Assembly: GCF_046298265.1 (NCBI RefSeq)
Contig: NZ_JBKAHK010000003.1
Location: 1-64,000 of the forward strand
Direction of reading: 5' to 3'
Length of the DNA: 64,000 nt
Origin: Gillisia xinjiangensis
GTDB lineage: Bacteria > Bacteroidota > Bacteroidia > Flavobacteriales > Flavobacteriaceae
Numbering within the stretch: position 1 is the stretch's first letter; each line of letters starts with the position of its first letter. Under the pieces are notes generated by a model. The model did no database searches, was not told the DNA's origin, and worked only from the letters and a program-made list of their open reading frames with translations. This document shows positions 36,370 to 45,698 of this stretch, piece after piece. The position numbers were made by a program, and so were the translations under genes.

Positions 36370-36969
36370 TTAAAGAAACAGGGAAATACTTTTTCGCAAA
36401 ATACTAAGAGCCTTGGAAATATGAATCTCTACAGTTTTTACTGAAATCCCCATTTCTTCAGCGATTTCTTTGTATTTGAGTTTATTGTACTTACTTAAAA
36501 GAAAAGCCTCTTTACACCGGGGAGACAGTTCCTCTAAACCGGCTTGTAATAACCGTACATTTTTTGATTGATCTTCTTTATTTTCAACCTGAAGATCCCT
36601 TAAGGTTTCCCATTTAATTTCCTCTAATAGGCTTACCTCCCTTTTATTTTTTCTTATATGCTGAAGAAATTGATTATGACAGGTTTTAAGTAAATAGTAT
36701 TTAACCGAAGAATGTATTTCTATTTCCTCACGCATCTCCCAAAACCTGATGAAAACCTCCTGTACAATATCATCCGCCAGCGCAGGATCACCAGAAAGTT
36801 TGACTACGTAGTTACAAAGCCATTCGTAATATTTGTGAAAAATATTTTGAAAGATGGACCCTGTGATAGCAAGGTTTTTAACGGGTTTATATGATTCTTT
36901 TTTGTTGGAGATTCTTATTATTATTAAAATAGTTAAAAAATCTATAGGGGTTTTTATAAAAAGATGCAT
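36370..36969 (-). CDS. ECF sigma factor, FecI-like
   Basis: Extracytoplasmic-function sigma-70 of the type that Bacteroidota pair with FecR. Region 2 reads LCNYVVKLSGDPALADDIVQEVFIRFWEMREEI and region 4 ELSPRCKEAFLLSKYNKLKYKEIAEEMGISVKTVEIHISKAL. The core starts near GSIFQNIFHKYYEW, so the first 35 or so residues from ATG 36969 may not be translated; no better ATG exists. It is divergent from fecR with almost no gap, so the promoters must overlap coding sequence or start codons. The likely target is the adjacent TonB receptor gene. Confidence 0.9.
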   Translation of the reverse strand: MHLFIKTPIDFLTILIIIRISNKKESYKPVKNLAITGSIFQNIFHKYYEWLCNYVVKLSGDPALADDIVQEVFIRFWEMREEIEIHSSVKYYLLKTCHNQFLQHIRKNKREVSLLEEIKWETLRDLQVENKEDQSKNVRLLQAGLEELSPRCKEAFLLSKYNKLKYKEIAEEMGISVKTVEIHISKALSILRKSISLFL

Positions 36970-36997
36970 CTCTTATATAGAAACCAATACTAAAACC

Positions 36998-38113
36998 ATG
37001 TTTTTCTTAATTAAAAAGTACCTTAACGGAAAAACCTCCAGCAGCGAAGAAAAAAAAATCCTCGCCTGGATAAAAGAATGTGAAGCCAACAAAAAACAAT
37101 ATATTGACCAAATTACATCCTGGAATAATTTTCAAGTTAATAAAAACTTAACAAAAAGCAAGGATGCGTTTAAATTAATAAACAAAAAGTTAAACATAAC
37201 TGAAATTAAGAAAGAAAAAACCTACAATATTCTAAATTTCTCAAAATATTCTGCAGTTTTTCTTGTGGCAATTTCCACCCTTTACTTTTTTTATAACCGC
37301 TCAACAAGCGACACCCCGATAAAGAATAAGATGGTTTCAGTTCCTGTAACAGAATCATATGATGACCAAATTGTTTTAATAAATGGAGATGGTTCATCTG
37401 ATATTATTTCAGCTGAAAAACAACAGCTCACCTTTTCAAAAGCAAAGGAGGATGTTGAAAAGCAATCTTTTAATACCTTAAAAATCCCACGGGGGAAAGT
37501 TTTTAAAATTATCCTTTCTGACGGAACCTTGGTATGGCTTAATGCAGAAAGCAAGATTCGCTTTCCTGAGAAATTTTTAAATTCTGAAGATACCAGGACA
37601 GTATACCTTGAAGGAGAAGCCTTTTTTGATGTAACTCATAATAAAGACAAACCATTTATAGTGAAATCTGGAGCGCTGGAAATTAAAGTATTGGGAACAA
37701 AATTCAATATTTCCTCTTACCCTTCTGAAGAAGATATAAAAACCACTTTGGTTAGTGGATCGGTCGAAATAGGTATTCCTGCTTCTAAATCCCTGTCTTT
37801 TAAGCTGGAACCAAATTACCAGGCCGCATACGAACGATCTTCTTTTTCAAGTAGTGTTTCAAAGGTAAATACAGATGATTTCACTGCCTGGATCGATAAG
37901 CGAATTGTGTTTAAAAATGAAACTTTTAAAAGTATAACTACCAAAATTGAACGCACCTATAATGTAAATATCACAAATGAGCTGGAAAATTTTAACCAGG
38001 AAAGATTTACGGGAGAATTTGATATAGAAACTATTGAAGATGTTTTAAAAACCTTGAAAGAAATTTCAAATTTCGATTATAAAATTAATGGTAGGAACAT
38101 CAGGATCTACTAA
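36998..38113 (+). CDS. FecR-family anti-sigma factor
   Basis: Inner-membrane regulator of 371 residues. A short cytoplasmic helical domain (MFFLIKKYLNGKTSSSEEKK...ILAWIKECEANKKQYIDQ) should bind the FecI-like sigma. One TM segment (YSAVFLVAISTLYFFYN) follows, then the periplasmic FecR domain (LKIPRGKVFKIILSDGTLVWLNAESKIRFPEKF, YLEGEAFFDVTHNKDKPFIV). A C-terminal DUF4974-like segment resembling the STN fold (FKNETFKSITTKIERTYNV) ends the protein. I start it at ATG 36998 because the 48 upstream residues overlap the divergent sigma gene and are unlike the family. Confidence 0.92.
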   Translation: MFFLIKKYLNGKTSSSEEKKILAWIKECEANKKQYIDQITSWNNFQVNKNLTKSKDAFKLINKKLNITEIKKEKTYNILNFSKYSAVFLVAISTLYFFYNRSTSDTPIKNKMVSVPVTESYDDQIVLINGDGSSDIISAEKQQLTFSKAKEDVEKQSFNTLKIPRGKVFKIILSDGTLVWLNAESKIRFPEKFLNSEDTRTVYLEGEAFFDVTHNKDKPFIVKSGALEIKVLGTKFNISSYPSEEDIKTTLVSGSVEIGIPASKSLSFKLEPNYQAAYERSSFSSSVSKVNTDDFTAWIDKRIVFKNETFKSITTKIERTYNVNITNELENFNQERFTGEFDIETIEDVLKTLKEISNFDYKINGRNIRIY

Positions 38114-38117
38114 TGAT

Positions 38118-38155
38118 AAAAAGGGAATGTTGGCACATTCCCTTTTAGATTTTTA
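38118..38155 (+). terminator. Terminator between fecR and the TonB receptor gene
   Basis: AAAAGGGAATGT pairs with ACATTCCCTTTT around TGGC, followed by AGATTTTT. It should end or attenuate the fecR transcript, leaving the receptor gene to its own, possibly sigma-dependent, promoter. Confidence 0.8.
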
Positions 38156-38195
38156 AGCCACAAACATTACATGTTAAACTTTAACAATTAAAATC

Positions 38196-41100
38196 ATGAA
38201 AAAAAGAATTATTAAGTATCCCTTTTTAAAAATTTCAATAACTGATTTTCTGAAGATGAAATTTTGCATATTGATGTGTTTATTCAGCATTTTACCTGCT
38301 TCCGCATCCTCTGCAAATCAGGAAAAATTAGCTTTTACCCTTGAAAATGTAAGTTTTGATGAGGTGCTTGCAGTTATAAAAGACCGCACAGATTATAAAT
38401 TTTTGTACAAAAATGAGGACATTGACAATAAAAGAAAAATTTCCATTGCAGCAAATAATGAAACTGTAGAAGAGGTTCTAATTAAGTTACTGGAAAACAC
38501 TCCCATGACTTTTAAATTTATTGGAAAACAAATCGTGCTTTCTAAAAAGGAGACTGCTCCTGTAAAAAGAGCTGAGCAAGACCGGGAAGTTACCGGAAAT
38601 GTGAAAGATGCCGGCGGAATGCCTTTACCTGGAGCCACGGTTATAGTTGAAGGCACAAAAATTGGTGTTCAAACCGACTTTGATGGAAACTTCACCATAG
38701 ATGTTCCTACCGGGAAAAATACGCTTGTGGTAAATTTCCTTGGATTTATTACTCAGAAAGTAGATGTTACCAACACCAATAAGATAAATATAACTTTACA
38801 GGAATCTGCAGCCCAACTTGATGATGTTGTTATTATTGGAAGCAGGGGAAAACCAAGAACCTCTTTTGATTCTCCTGTACCCGTGGATAATATTCAAACT
38901 GCCGATCTTAAAAAGACCGGAAAAGGCGTTTTGGATCAGCAATTAATGTTTAAAGTGCCATCGTACAACGCTACCGAACAACCGGTATCTGATGCCGCCG
39001 CACATTTTAGCCCTGCAGATTTAAGAGGACTTTTTCCAAGCAGGACGTTGGTTCTTGTTAACGGAAAACGGAAAAATTCCAGCGCCCTGGTATACAGTTA
39101 TGTTACCCCTGGACGTGGAGAAGTAGGTGTAGATATGAAAGCTATTCCTTCTGCTGCTCTTGAGCGTGTTGAGATTTTAAGAGATGGCGCAGCAGCACAG
39201 TATGGATCTGATGCAATTGCAGGAGTGATCAATCTGGTTATGGCAAAAGCATCCGATCCTTTTATCAACACCAGTTTCAGCACAACTACAGAAGGTGATG
39301 GGGAACAATACCAGTTGGAAGCAGGATACGGAGTACAAACCGATAAAGGCTACGCCAATTTCACCCTAAATTATTTCGACCAAAAAAGAACCCAAAGACA
39401 AGGTACTATAACCAGTGTTGCAGATGAGGCTGGATATTGGGGCGTAACAGATGATTCTGATTTTAACACATCAGATCTTACAAGTTTTCTACAGCGCAAT
39501 CCCAGTGCAGGTTTCCAGGTAGGAATACCAGACATGACAATTTCCAATTTCTCGTATAATGTAGGTTATGTTATTGATGAAGAAACCGAAACAGAAATCT
39601 ATTCCTTCGGAACAATGGCCAACAGAAGTGGTGCTGCACCGCAGTTTGCAAGAGTTCCTTACTGGATCCCTGGTTTTGAACAAATATATCCGGGAGCAGA
39701 TTTTTTCCTTGCGGAAATGGCTCCGGAAATCAATGACCATACCTTTGCACTTGGATTAAAAACAGTTCTAAACGAATGGAATTTTGATTTGAGTTCTACC
39801 CTGGGAAAAAGCCGGATAGATTATTATATCAAAAATTCCTTTAATCAGTCTTTTGGTTCCGGAAGCCCTTCAGATTTTTACAATGGTGCTCACCAGTTCA
39901 GCCATATCGTAAATAATCTTGATGTAGTAAGGACATTTAACGATGCCGGGATAGAAGCTTTGACAGTAGCTTTTGGTGCAGAAAACAGAAATGAACGATT
40001 TGTTACTGAAGAAGGAGAATTTGCCTCTTATGGCGACGGAACTCCTAATGATCCTACAGATAACGCCGGAAGTCAATCCTTTGGAGGTTTTGCTCCTGAA
40101 AATGCATCTAATGATTACAGGAATAACCTGGGAATCTATACCGATATTACTGCAGATTTCACCGAAAATTTTCTATTAGGTGGAGCTATTCGTTTTGAGA
40201 ATTACAGCGATTTTGGAACTAATGTAAGTTGGAAAGGTGTGACACGCTTAAAACTTCTTGATGATAAACTAAACCTTAGAGGTTCTGTGAGTAGCGGATT
40301 TAGAGCACCATCCCTTCACCAGATTTTCTATACTGCCCTAACCACAACCCTAACTGAAAATGGGGTACAGCAAAACGGGATCCTTAACAATGCCGATCCT
40401 GCTTTGAGAGCTTTGGGTATTTCCAGGCTGGAACCGGAAACTTCATTTAACTTAGGTGCTGGATTTTCCTACCGATTTACCCCTAAACTTGGATTAACCG
40501 TAGATGCTTATCAAATTGATGTTGATGACAGGATCGTACTTTCCGGCCAGGTTGGTAGAACAGGAGATCCTACAAATCCAATTGATCAAACCCTGGAAAG
40601 TGTGAACGTAGGTTCTGCCGGTTTCTTTTTAAATGCCATAGATACCCGGTCTAAAGGAGTAGACATTGTTCTTACTTACAGTAAAACCGCAGTTGGTAAC
40701 GGATTTATTAGCGGAAGTCTCGCTGCCAACTTTAATAAAACCGAAGTTACAGGAACCAATTTCCCCGACTTTATTGAGCAGAACAACCTTGGAGATGCTT
40801 TGTTTTCAAGAGAAGATATCTCAAGGGTTGAAAGCTGGAGACCTAGACAAAAGATCATTGGAGCTGCAACTTATGAATTGAACAAATTCTCCACTACTTT
40901 ATCCTTTACTAATTTTGGAGAAGTGACATACAGGCATCCAAGCAATCCTGCAGATGATGCTACATACGGTGCGAAAACCCTAACCGATCTTAGTTTTTCT
41001 TATGCTTTCACAGAGAAGATCGATCTTACGATAGGAGCCAATAATATCTTTGACGTATATCCCGATACTTTTGCCGATGCTTACGCAAGTAACGGAGGAG

Positions 41101-41213
41101 TTCCGAATGACAGAAATCTGGATTTCGTAGGAAGATTTAAATATCCCTGGCAAACAACCCAGTTCAATATTGACGGTACCAGGATCTTTACCAATCTTTC
41201 TTTTAGATTTTAA
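38196..41213 (+). CDS. STN-domain TonB-dependent receptor
   Basis: Outer-membrane receptor of 1005 residues arranged for cell-surface signalling. After a long signal region comes an STN domain (LAFTLENVSFDEVLAVIKDRTDYKFLY...), which can contact FecR. A carboxypeptidase-like domain (VTGNVKDAGGMPLPGATVIVEG) follows, then a plug with RTLVLVNGKRKNSS and GAAAQYGSDAIAGVINLVM, and a barrel ending in TNLSFRF. The plug motifs resemble siderophore or cobalamin-type receptors more than SusC, and no susD follows. With FecI and FecR directly upstream it probably senses and imports the same ligand, which is unknown. Confidence 0.92.
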   Translation: MKKRIIKYPFLKISITDFLKMKFCILMCLFSILPASASSANQEKLAFTLENVSFDEVLAVIKDRTDYKFLYKNEDIDNKRKISIAANNETVEEVLIKLLENTPMTFKFIGKQIVLSKKETAPVKRAEQDREVTGNVKDAGGMPLPGATVIVEGTKIGVQTDFDGNFTIDVPTGKNTLVVNFLGFITQKVDVTNTNKINITLQESAAQLDDVVIIGSRGKPRTSFDSPVPVDNIQTADLKKTGKGVLDQQLMFKVPSYNATEQPVSDAAAHFSPADLRGLFPSRTLVLVNGKRKNSSALVYSYVTPGRGEVGVDMKAIPSAALERVEILRDGAAAQYGSDAIAGVINLVMAKASDPFINTSFSTTTEGDGEQYQLEAGYGVQTDKGYANFTLNYFDQKRTQRQGTITSVADEAGYWGVTDDSDFNTSDLTSFLQRNPSAGFQVGIPDMTISNFSYNVGYVIDEETETEIYSFGTMANRSGAAPQFARVPYWIPGFEQIYPGADFFLAEMAPEINDHTFALGLKTVLNEWNFDLSSTLGKSRIDYYIKNSFNQSFGSGSPSDFYNGAHQFSHIVNNLDVVRTFNDAGIEALTVAFGAENRNERFVTEEGEFASYGDGTPNDPTDNAGSQSFGGFAPENASNDYRNNLGIYTDITADFTENFLLGGAIRFENYSDFGTNVSWKGVTRLKLLDDKLNLRGSVSSGFRAPSLHQIFYTALTTTLTENGVQQNGILNNADPALRALGISRLEPETSFNLGAGFSYRFTPKLGLTVDAYQIDVDDRIVLSGQVGRTGDPTNPIDQTLESVNVGSAGFFLNAIDTRSKGVDIVLTYSKTAVGNGFISGSLAANFNKTEVTGTNFPDFIEQNNLGDALFSREDISRVESWRPRQKIIGAATYELNKFSTTLSFTNFGEVTYRHPSNPADDATYGAKTLTDLSFSYAFTEKIDLTIGANNIFDVYPDTFADAYASNGGVPNDRNLDFVGRFKYPWQTTQFNIDGTRIFTNLSFRF

Positions 41214-41246
41214 AAGCAACCTAAAATCTCAGTATAGAGCAAAAAT

Positions 41247-41287
41247 AAAAACCGCTTTAGAAAATTCTTCTAAAGCGGTTTTATTTT
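41247..41287. terminator. Bidirectional terminator between the TonB receptor and the GNAT-nitrilase gene
   Basis: AAAACCGCTTTAGAA pairs with TTCTAAAGCGGTTTT around a short loop. T-rich sequence follows on both strands, and the two flanking genes converge here. Confidence 0.9.
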
Positions 41288-41389
41288 GAGTATTCGGTAT
41301 GTATGTACAAAGTTTTTTCGAGGCTTGTAAAGGCTACATTACTCTAATCCCATCATCTAATTAAGCCTGTAAAAGCCAGTTTTGATAAA

Positions 41390-42913
41390 CTATTTCTTCC
41401 GCTTCAGCGAATAAAGATCCTTCCTTCGGTCCTTCATATTCCGCACACTTCCAAAAGCATGTAATTCCTTCAGAAGATCCAAATCTACATCAACCAGCAG
41501 CGTGCTTTCAGTATTAGGAGTTGCTTCCGCTTTGATCCCGTTTACAGGAAATGCAAAATCTGAGGGTGTGAAAACAGCACTTTGTGCGTATTGAATATCC
41601 ATGTTGTTTACTTTGGGTAAATTCCCTACAGAGCCCGCAATAGCAACATAACATTCATTTTCTACCGCTCTGGACTGGGCGCAAATTTTTACGCGGGAAT
41701 ACCCGTTCTGTGTATCGGTCATAAAAGGCACGAAAAGAATATTCATTCCCTCTTCGGCCAACAAGCGGGGAAGTTCCGGAAATTCAACATCGTAGCAAAT
41801 CAACACTCCAATTTTACCACAATCGGTATCAAAGGTTTCAAGGATGTTACCGCCCTTCATTCCCCAGGCAGATTCTTCGGCCGGGGTAATATGGAGTTTT
41901 TCATATTTTTCATAACTACCATCTCTTCTGCAAAGAAATCCAACATTATGCATATGCTCCCCGACCACCTGGGGCATACTTCCGGTGATAATATTGATAT
42001 TATAATTCATGGCAAATCCCCGGAAAGTATCCAGCAACCTGTCCGTGTAAGAAGATAGCCCACGAATGGCTTCCGCTTCATTCATATGATTAAACTGTGC
42101 CATCAACGGAGCATTGAACAATTCCGGAAAAAGGATGAAATCACTTTGATAATCGCTCACCGCATCAACAAAGAATTCTATTTGGGAGACCAACGACTCA
42201 TAGTCCTTAAACAATCGCATTTGCCATTGCACCAATCCCAGTCTAACTACGGTTTTCTTGGTATCGATAAGTTTTTTCTCTTTGGTGTAATAGATATTAT
42301 TCCATTCCATTAGCGTTGCAAATTCCAAACTATCTTCGTCCCCCGGCAAATATCCTTTGATCACCTTCTTTACGTGAAAATCATTGGACAGCTGAAAAGA
42401 TAAAACAGGATCGTGAATTTCCTTCAGTTTGACCTTGTCTATATATTTTTTAGGAGTGAGTTCTTCGGCATAACCGGCGTAATTTGGGATACGACCGCCA
42501 AAAATTATGGCTTTTAGGTTGAGCTGTTCGCAAAGTTCCTTTCTGGCCTCATACAATCTACGTCCCAATCTCATTCCGCGATAATCCGGATGTATAAAGA
42601 CATCTATTCCATAAAGAACATCCCCCATTTTGGTATGCGTTGAAAAATTTTCTCCTCCAAGGATGTCCTCATATTTATGATTTACATCGAATTTGTCATA
42701 ATCTACAACAATTGCCAAGGCACTACCGGCAATTTTACCATCGATTTCAATACAGAACTGACCATCGGGAAATTTATTGATAAGGGTTTTGATCTGGGCC
42801 TTGCTCCAGTATTCATCGGCCATTGTTTTATAGCTTTTGATCATGGAGATTTTCAATTGCTGATAATCCTTTAATCTTAAATTCCTTAATTCTATTTTAG
42901 CTGAATCTATCAC
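41390..42913 (-). CDS. Fused GNAT acetyltransferase / carbon-nitrogen hydrolase (nitrilase family)
   Basis: Two-domain enzyme of 507 residues. Residues 1-200 form a GNAT domain with the acyl-CoA loop YRGMRLGRRLYEAR near 111-124. Residues 225-500 are a nitrilase-superfamily amidase with the full catalytic triad: Glu264 (FPELF), Lys339 (EKLHITPAEE) and Cys373 (LICYDVEFPELPR). The fusion suggests linked acylation and amide hydrolysis, or repair of an acylated metabolite. The substrate is unknown. It is monocistronic. The ATG 42913 start gives a complete GNAT N-terminus. Confidence 0.92.
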   Translation of the reverse strand: MIDSAKIELRNLRLKDYQQLKISMIKSYKTMADEYWSKAQIKTLINKFPDGQFCIEIDGKIAGSALAIVVDYDKFDVNHKYEDILGGENFSTHTKMGDVLYGIDVFIHPDYRGMRLGRRLYEARKELCEQLNLKAIIFGGRIPNYAGYAEELTPKKYIDKVKLKEIHDPVLSFQLSNDFHVKKVIKGYLPGDEDSLEFATLMEWNNIYYTKEKKLIDTKKTVVRLGLVQWQMRLFKDYESLVSQIEFFVDAVSDYQSDFILFPELFNAPLMAQFNHMNEAEAIRGLSSYTDRLLDTFRGFAMNYNINIITGSMPQVVGEHMHNVGFLCRRDGSYEKYEKLHITPAEESAWGMKGGNILETFDTDCGKIGVLICYDVEFPELPRLLAEEGMNILFVPFMTDTQNGYSRVKICAQSRAVENECYVAIAGSVGNLPKVNNMDIQYAQSAVFTPSDFAFPVNGIKAEATPNTESTLLVDVDLDLLKELHAFGSVRNMKDRRKDLYSLKRKK

Positions 42914-43112
42914 GTATGTATTTAATTATTAGGCTGCGAAGATACTCAGGAAATCATTTACTCTGAAGATTCTCAGGTTAAAATAAGTTAAAAGCAGAAA
43001 AACAGAATCTTTCAAGAGTTGCTATAAAATAAAAAATAACGAAAAACAAGTGTAGATGGTATCCCAGGGAAGAAAAAACCAGATTTGCGCACGAAAGGGA
43101 AATAATATAGGG

Positions 43113-43742
43113 CTAAAAACTTACCATCTTATTTTTTACCGCGAAAAGAACCAGCCCTACCCTGCTTTTTAAATCCAACTTTTGAAACAAAGCTTCCCGG
43201 TAACCATCGATGGTTTTCGGGCTAAGGTTCATTTCATCTGCTACCTGCTTATAGGTGCGTTCACTACAAGCCAGATTGATAAATTCAACCTCCCGCGAAC
43301 TAAAATTCTTAAATGTTTTTTCATCCGGACATTTTAGTGCGGTAGAAAAGTCTTCATTCATATAATAGCCAGAAGAGCTAACACAATTAAGTGCAAAAAA
43401 GAATTCATCTGGCTCTATATCTTTCAACAAATAACCCCTGCAACCAGCTTTAATCATTTTAATAATGATCTCTTCTTCGTGTTCCATAGTTAAAGCCAGC
43501 ACTTTTTGAGAAGGATAGCTAGCCTTAAGCCACGCCATAGTCTCAATACCGTTCAAAACCGGCATTCGAATGTCCAGCAAAACGATATCCGGATGTTTTT
43601 TATTGGCAGAAAAATAATTTATTAGTTCCTGTCCATTCTTAAATATTCCCAGGACTTCATATTCCTGAAAAGAATTCACAAGACCTTTAAGGGATTGCGC
43701 AAAAAGATTGTGATCATCAACAATCGCGATGGTTTTATTCAT
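43113..43742 (-). CDS. LuxR/NarL-type response regulator
   Basis: Cytosolic transcription regulator of 209 residues. The receiver domain has acidic residues Asp9 and Asp10, the phospho-acceptor Asp57 (VLLDIRMPVLNG) and the conserved Lys in LLKDIEPDE. The C-terminal HTH reads SREVEFINLACSERTYKQVADEMNLSPKTIDGYREALFQKL. It is the last gene of the operon, seven bases after the histidine kinase. It probably binds the TTAGTTAGCTAA-type dyads found upstream of the two small-protein genes (inference). Confidence 0.95.
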   Translation of the reverse strand: MNKTIAIVDDHNLFAQSLKGLVNSFQEYEVLGIFKNGQELINYFSANKKHPDIVLLDIRMPVLNGIETMAWLKASYPSQKVLALTMEHEEEIIIKMIKAGCRGYLLKDIEPDEFFFALNCVSSSGYYMNEDFSTALKCPDEKTFKNFSSREVEFINLACSERTYKQVADEMNLSPKTIDGYREALFQKLDLKSRVGLVLFAVKNKMVSF

Positions 43743-43749
43743 TTTTATT

Positions 43750-44526
43750 CTATTTCCTGATTGGATAAAGTAAAGATAAACAAGTTCCCATAGTTTTGGA
43801 GGATTTTAAGCTAAAGTCGGTTTTAATAAGTTTTGCCCTGCTTTTCATATTCAAAAGGCCGGAGCTTTTTTGTACTTCCTCCGGTTTAAAACCGGTTCCA
43901 TTATCTGAAGCCCGAATTTTTAATTCTGAAAGTGTGTAACAAAAGGTTATCTCAAGTTTTTTCGCTTTGGAATGCTTGATAGCATTGCTAAAAAATTCCT
44001 GAAGGATCCGGAATAGGATAATAGCATCTTTTTGAGGGAGTTCCATACTTTCTCCTGAAATAAGGAATTTGGTGTCAAGAATATTTAGCCTTTTAAATCG
44101 GGAAAGTTCATTTTTAACTGAAGCTTCCAGACCTGCATAATCAATCACTTCATTATTAAGGGATTTGGAAAGGGAACGCACTTCCTGAAGCGAGTTTGCC
44201 ACCACGTCCTTTATTTCTGCTACAGCAGACTTTTCCGGCTCTTCAATCCTGCCTGCCAGGATATTAAGCTGCATGTTAGCCACAGACAGTAATTGCCCAA
44301 TATTATCGTGCAGTTCCCATCCTACATTCTTTAAAGTTTGTTCCTGTATCTCCAGTTTGGATTGGGTAAGCTCCTTTTCGAAGCGTTTTTCAGCCTCAAA
44401 TTGCTCTTGCACCATTTTATTTTTTCGTCTTTGATACACTACAAAAAACACGATCACAAAAGCCGTAAGCAATAGAATTACCACAATAAAGTATATGATA
44501 AGTAAGAGTTCTTCGTTAGAGAGCAT
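43750..44526 (-). CDS. Sensor histidine kinase (HisKA_3 type) with one TM segment
   Basis: A 258-residue kinase. One N-terminal membrane segment (LLLIIYFIVVILLLTAFVIVFFVVY) is followed by a coiled coil, then the HisKA_3 box with phospho-accepting His73 (GWELHDNIGQLLS). The HATPase domain has an N-box EFFSNAIKHSKAK and a G1-box SDNGTGF. There is no sensor domain of its own. Its gene overlaps the 7-TM gene upstream by 11 bases, so the 7-TM protein is the likely sensing partner. It is cotranscribed with the cognate response regulator. Confidence 0.95.
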   Translation of the reverse strand: MLSNEELLLIIYFIVVILLLTAFVIVFFVVYQRRKNKMVQEQFEAEKRFEKELTQSKLEIQEQTLKNVGWELHDNIGQLLSVANMQLNILAGRIEEPEKSAVAEIKDVVANSLQEVRSLSKSLNNEVIDYAGLEASVKNELSRFKRLNILDTKFLISGESMELPQKDAIILFRILQEFFSNAIKHSKAKKLEITFCYTLSELKIRASDNGTGFKPEEVQKSSGLLNMKSRAKLIKTDFSLKSSKTMGTCLSLLYPIRK

Positions 44527-45232
44527 TTTTTAAATTTTTAGGGGACAATTTTTTCTTGTTGGCCAGCCATATAAAGGCAATGCCGTAAGAACTATACATA
44601 AAAATATTCAAACCAATTATAACCGAACTACTCAGTTCCACAAATCCCGGACTTGTAGTCGTATAATACTTATAATAAATAAAAATAGGGGCGGTCGTTA
44701 AAAAATGTAAAAGCGCAGGAAAGGAAATATAAAAACTGATTTCCCTTTTTATATTTAAAATTTTAGAGCTTAATAAAATTTCAAAATAATAATAGAAAAT
44801 CACTCCTAACAGAAAAAAACTTCCTAACATATACGTGACTGCAGAATGACTTTGAAAAAATATGTCTGAAAATATTAAATTGGCAATACTGATTATAACA
44901 TACAAGATCAAACCTTTATTAATAATATCCCTTATTTTATCATTAGAAACATTCCATTTAAAATATAGAATATAAGTACAAAAATTGACAATAAGGTAAG
45001 GATTATAAAGCCAAAAATTTCGGTACAAAAAAGTGTTTTTAAGAAAATGCAACTGCTCATTAAAATAGATTACTGCCGGAATTAAAGCTAATGCTTCTAC
45101 AAAAAATGTAAGCAATAAAAAATATGAAAAAAACCCGACGGCCTTATCAGTCGGGTTTCTTTTGTAATAAAAAAGCCCGGAAACAGCAGCAACACCTTCA
45201 AGTATAAGTACCAGAAATCCAAAATCTCTCAT
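44516..45232 (-). CDS. Seven-TM membrane protein, paralogue 1
   Basis: 238 residues with seven hydrophobic helices at about 4-23, 31-57, 73-91, 104-127, 131-154, 165-187 and 202-225. I do not recognise a named family. The paralogue at 45981-46712 shares FxVEAL/VEVV in helix 2, a FLK...FxRNxWLYN loop, ANLxFSxIFF in helix 4, YYxExLxSxKIL after helix 5, and xYxKYxTxxSPxFV before helix 7. These conserved loop motifs suggest a ligand-binding or partner-binding role. The start overlaps the stop of the small-protein gene (TAATG) and the end overlaps the kinase gene, so all three are coupled. A sensor function for the kinase is inferred. Confidence 0.85.
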   Translation of the reverse strand: MRDFGFLVLILEGVAAVSGLFYYKRNPTDKAVGFFSYFLLLTFFVEALALIPAVIYFNEQLHFLKNTFLYRNFWLYNPYLIVNFCTYILYFKWNVSNDKIRDIINKGLILYVIISIANLIFSDIFFQSHSAVTYMLGSFFLLGVIFYYYFEILLSSKILNIKREISFYISFPALLHFLTTAPIFIYYKYYTTTSPGFVELSSSVIIGLNIFMYSSYGIAFIWLANKKKLSPKNLKNAL

Positions 45233-45618
45233 TAATAATTAGTTGGAGGATAACCACCGTGGGTAATATTCATTGGCTCAATCTCATAATTATTTGGGCC
45301 GGAAACTTCTTCAGTACTTTCCGCTTCTTCCGCAACTTCTTTTGTAGGTACCAAAAATATTGTAGCATAGCCTTTTTTATCCTTTTTTGCAGGATAAGCC
45401 CCTAAATAAAACCGAATTCCAGGTTTCTTCACGCCCTGTTCTTTAGATTTCTCCCGAACATAATCCAGGTATTCCTGTAATTCCTCCAGGCTGTACCAGA
45501 ATTCACGGGTATCCTCATAACCCCCACATTCCTGTATATCTTTCCCACGGGTGCGTACCCATTCGTCCCGTTCCTTCCGCGCCTCTTCGATGCTAATGCA
45601 TTTTTTTGGTTTTTCCAT
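45232..45618 (-). CDS. Small conserved soluble protein, paralogue 1 of the two-component locus
   Basis: 128 residues, no signal peptide or TM segment, no recognised domain. It aligns end to end with the protein at 46725-47102. Shared are PKKCIS(I/V)EEAR at the N-terminus, GYEDTREF, EELQEYLDYV, PGIR, AYP, PTK and a fixed C-terminal tail NNYEIEPxNxxxGGxPPTxY. The conserved tail, separated from the core by a variable acidic stretch, looks like a docking peptide. It probably acts in the cytoplasm with the 7-TM protein, whose start codon overlaps its stop. Function unknown. Confidence 0.85.
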   Translation of the reverse strand: MEKPKKCISIEEARKERDEWVRTRGKDIQECGGYEDTREFWYSLEELQEYLDYVREKSKEQGVKKPGIRFYLGAYPAKKDKKGYATIFLVPTKEVAEEAESTEEVSGPNNYEIEPMNITHGGYPPTNY

Positions 45619-45698
45619 GTAACGGTAAATTATTTCTTGAAATTAAGTTAAGATAAGATAAAAATAGAAAAATAATTAGCTTAAATCTTATGTACAAT

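Noticed and set aside
38196..41213. Receptor called as SusC of a polysaccharide utilisation locus
   Set aside because: No susD follows, no glycan enzymes adjoin, and plug motifs differ from SusC/RagA. Described only as an STN TonB-dependent receptor.
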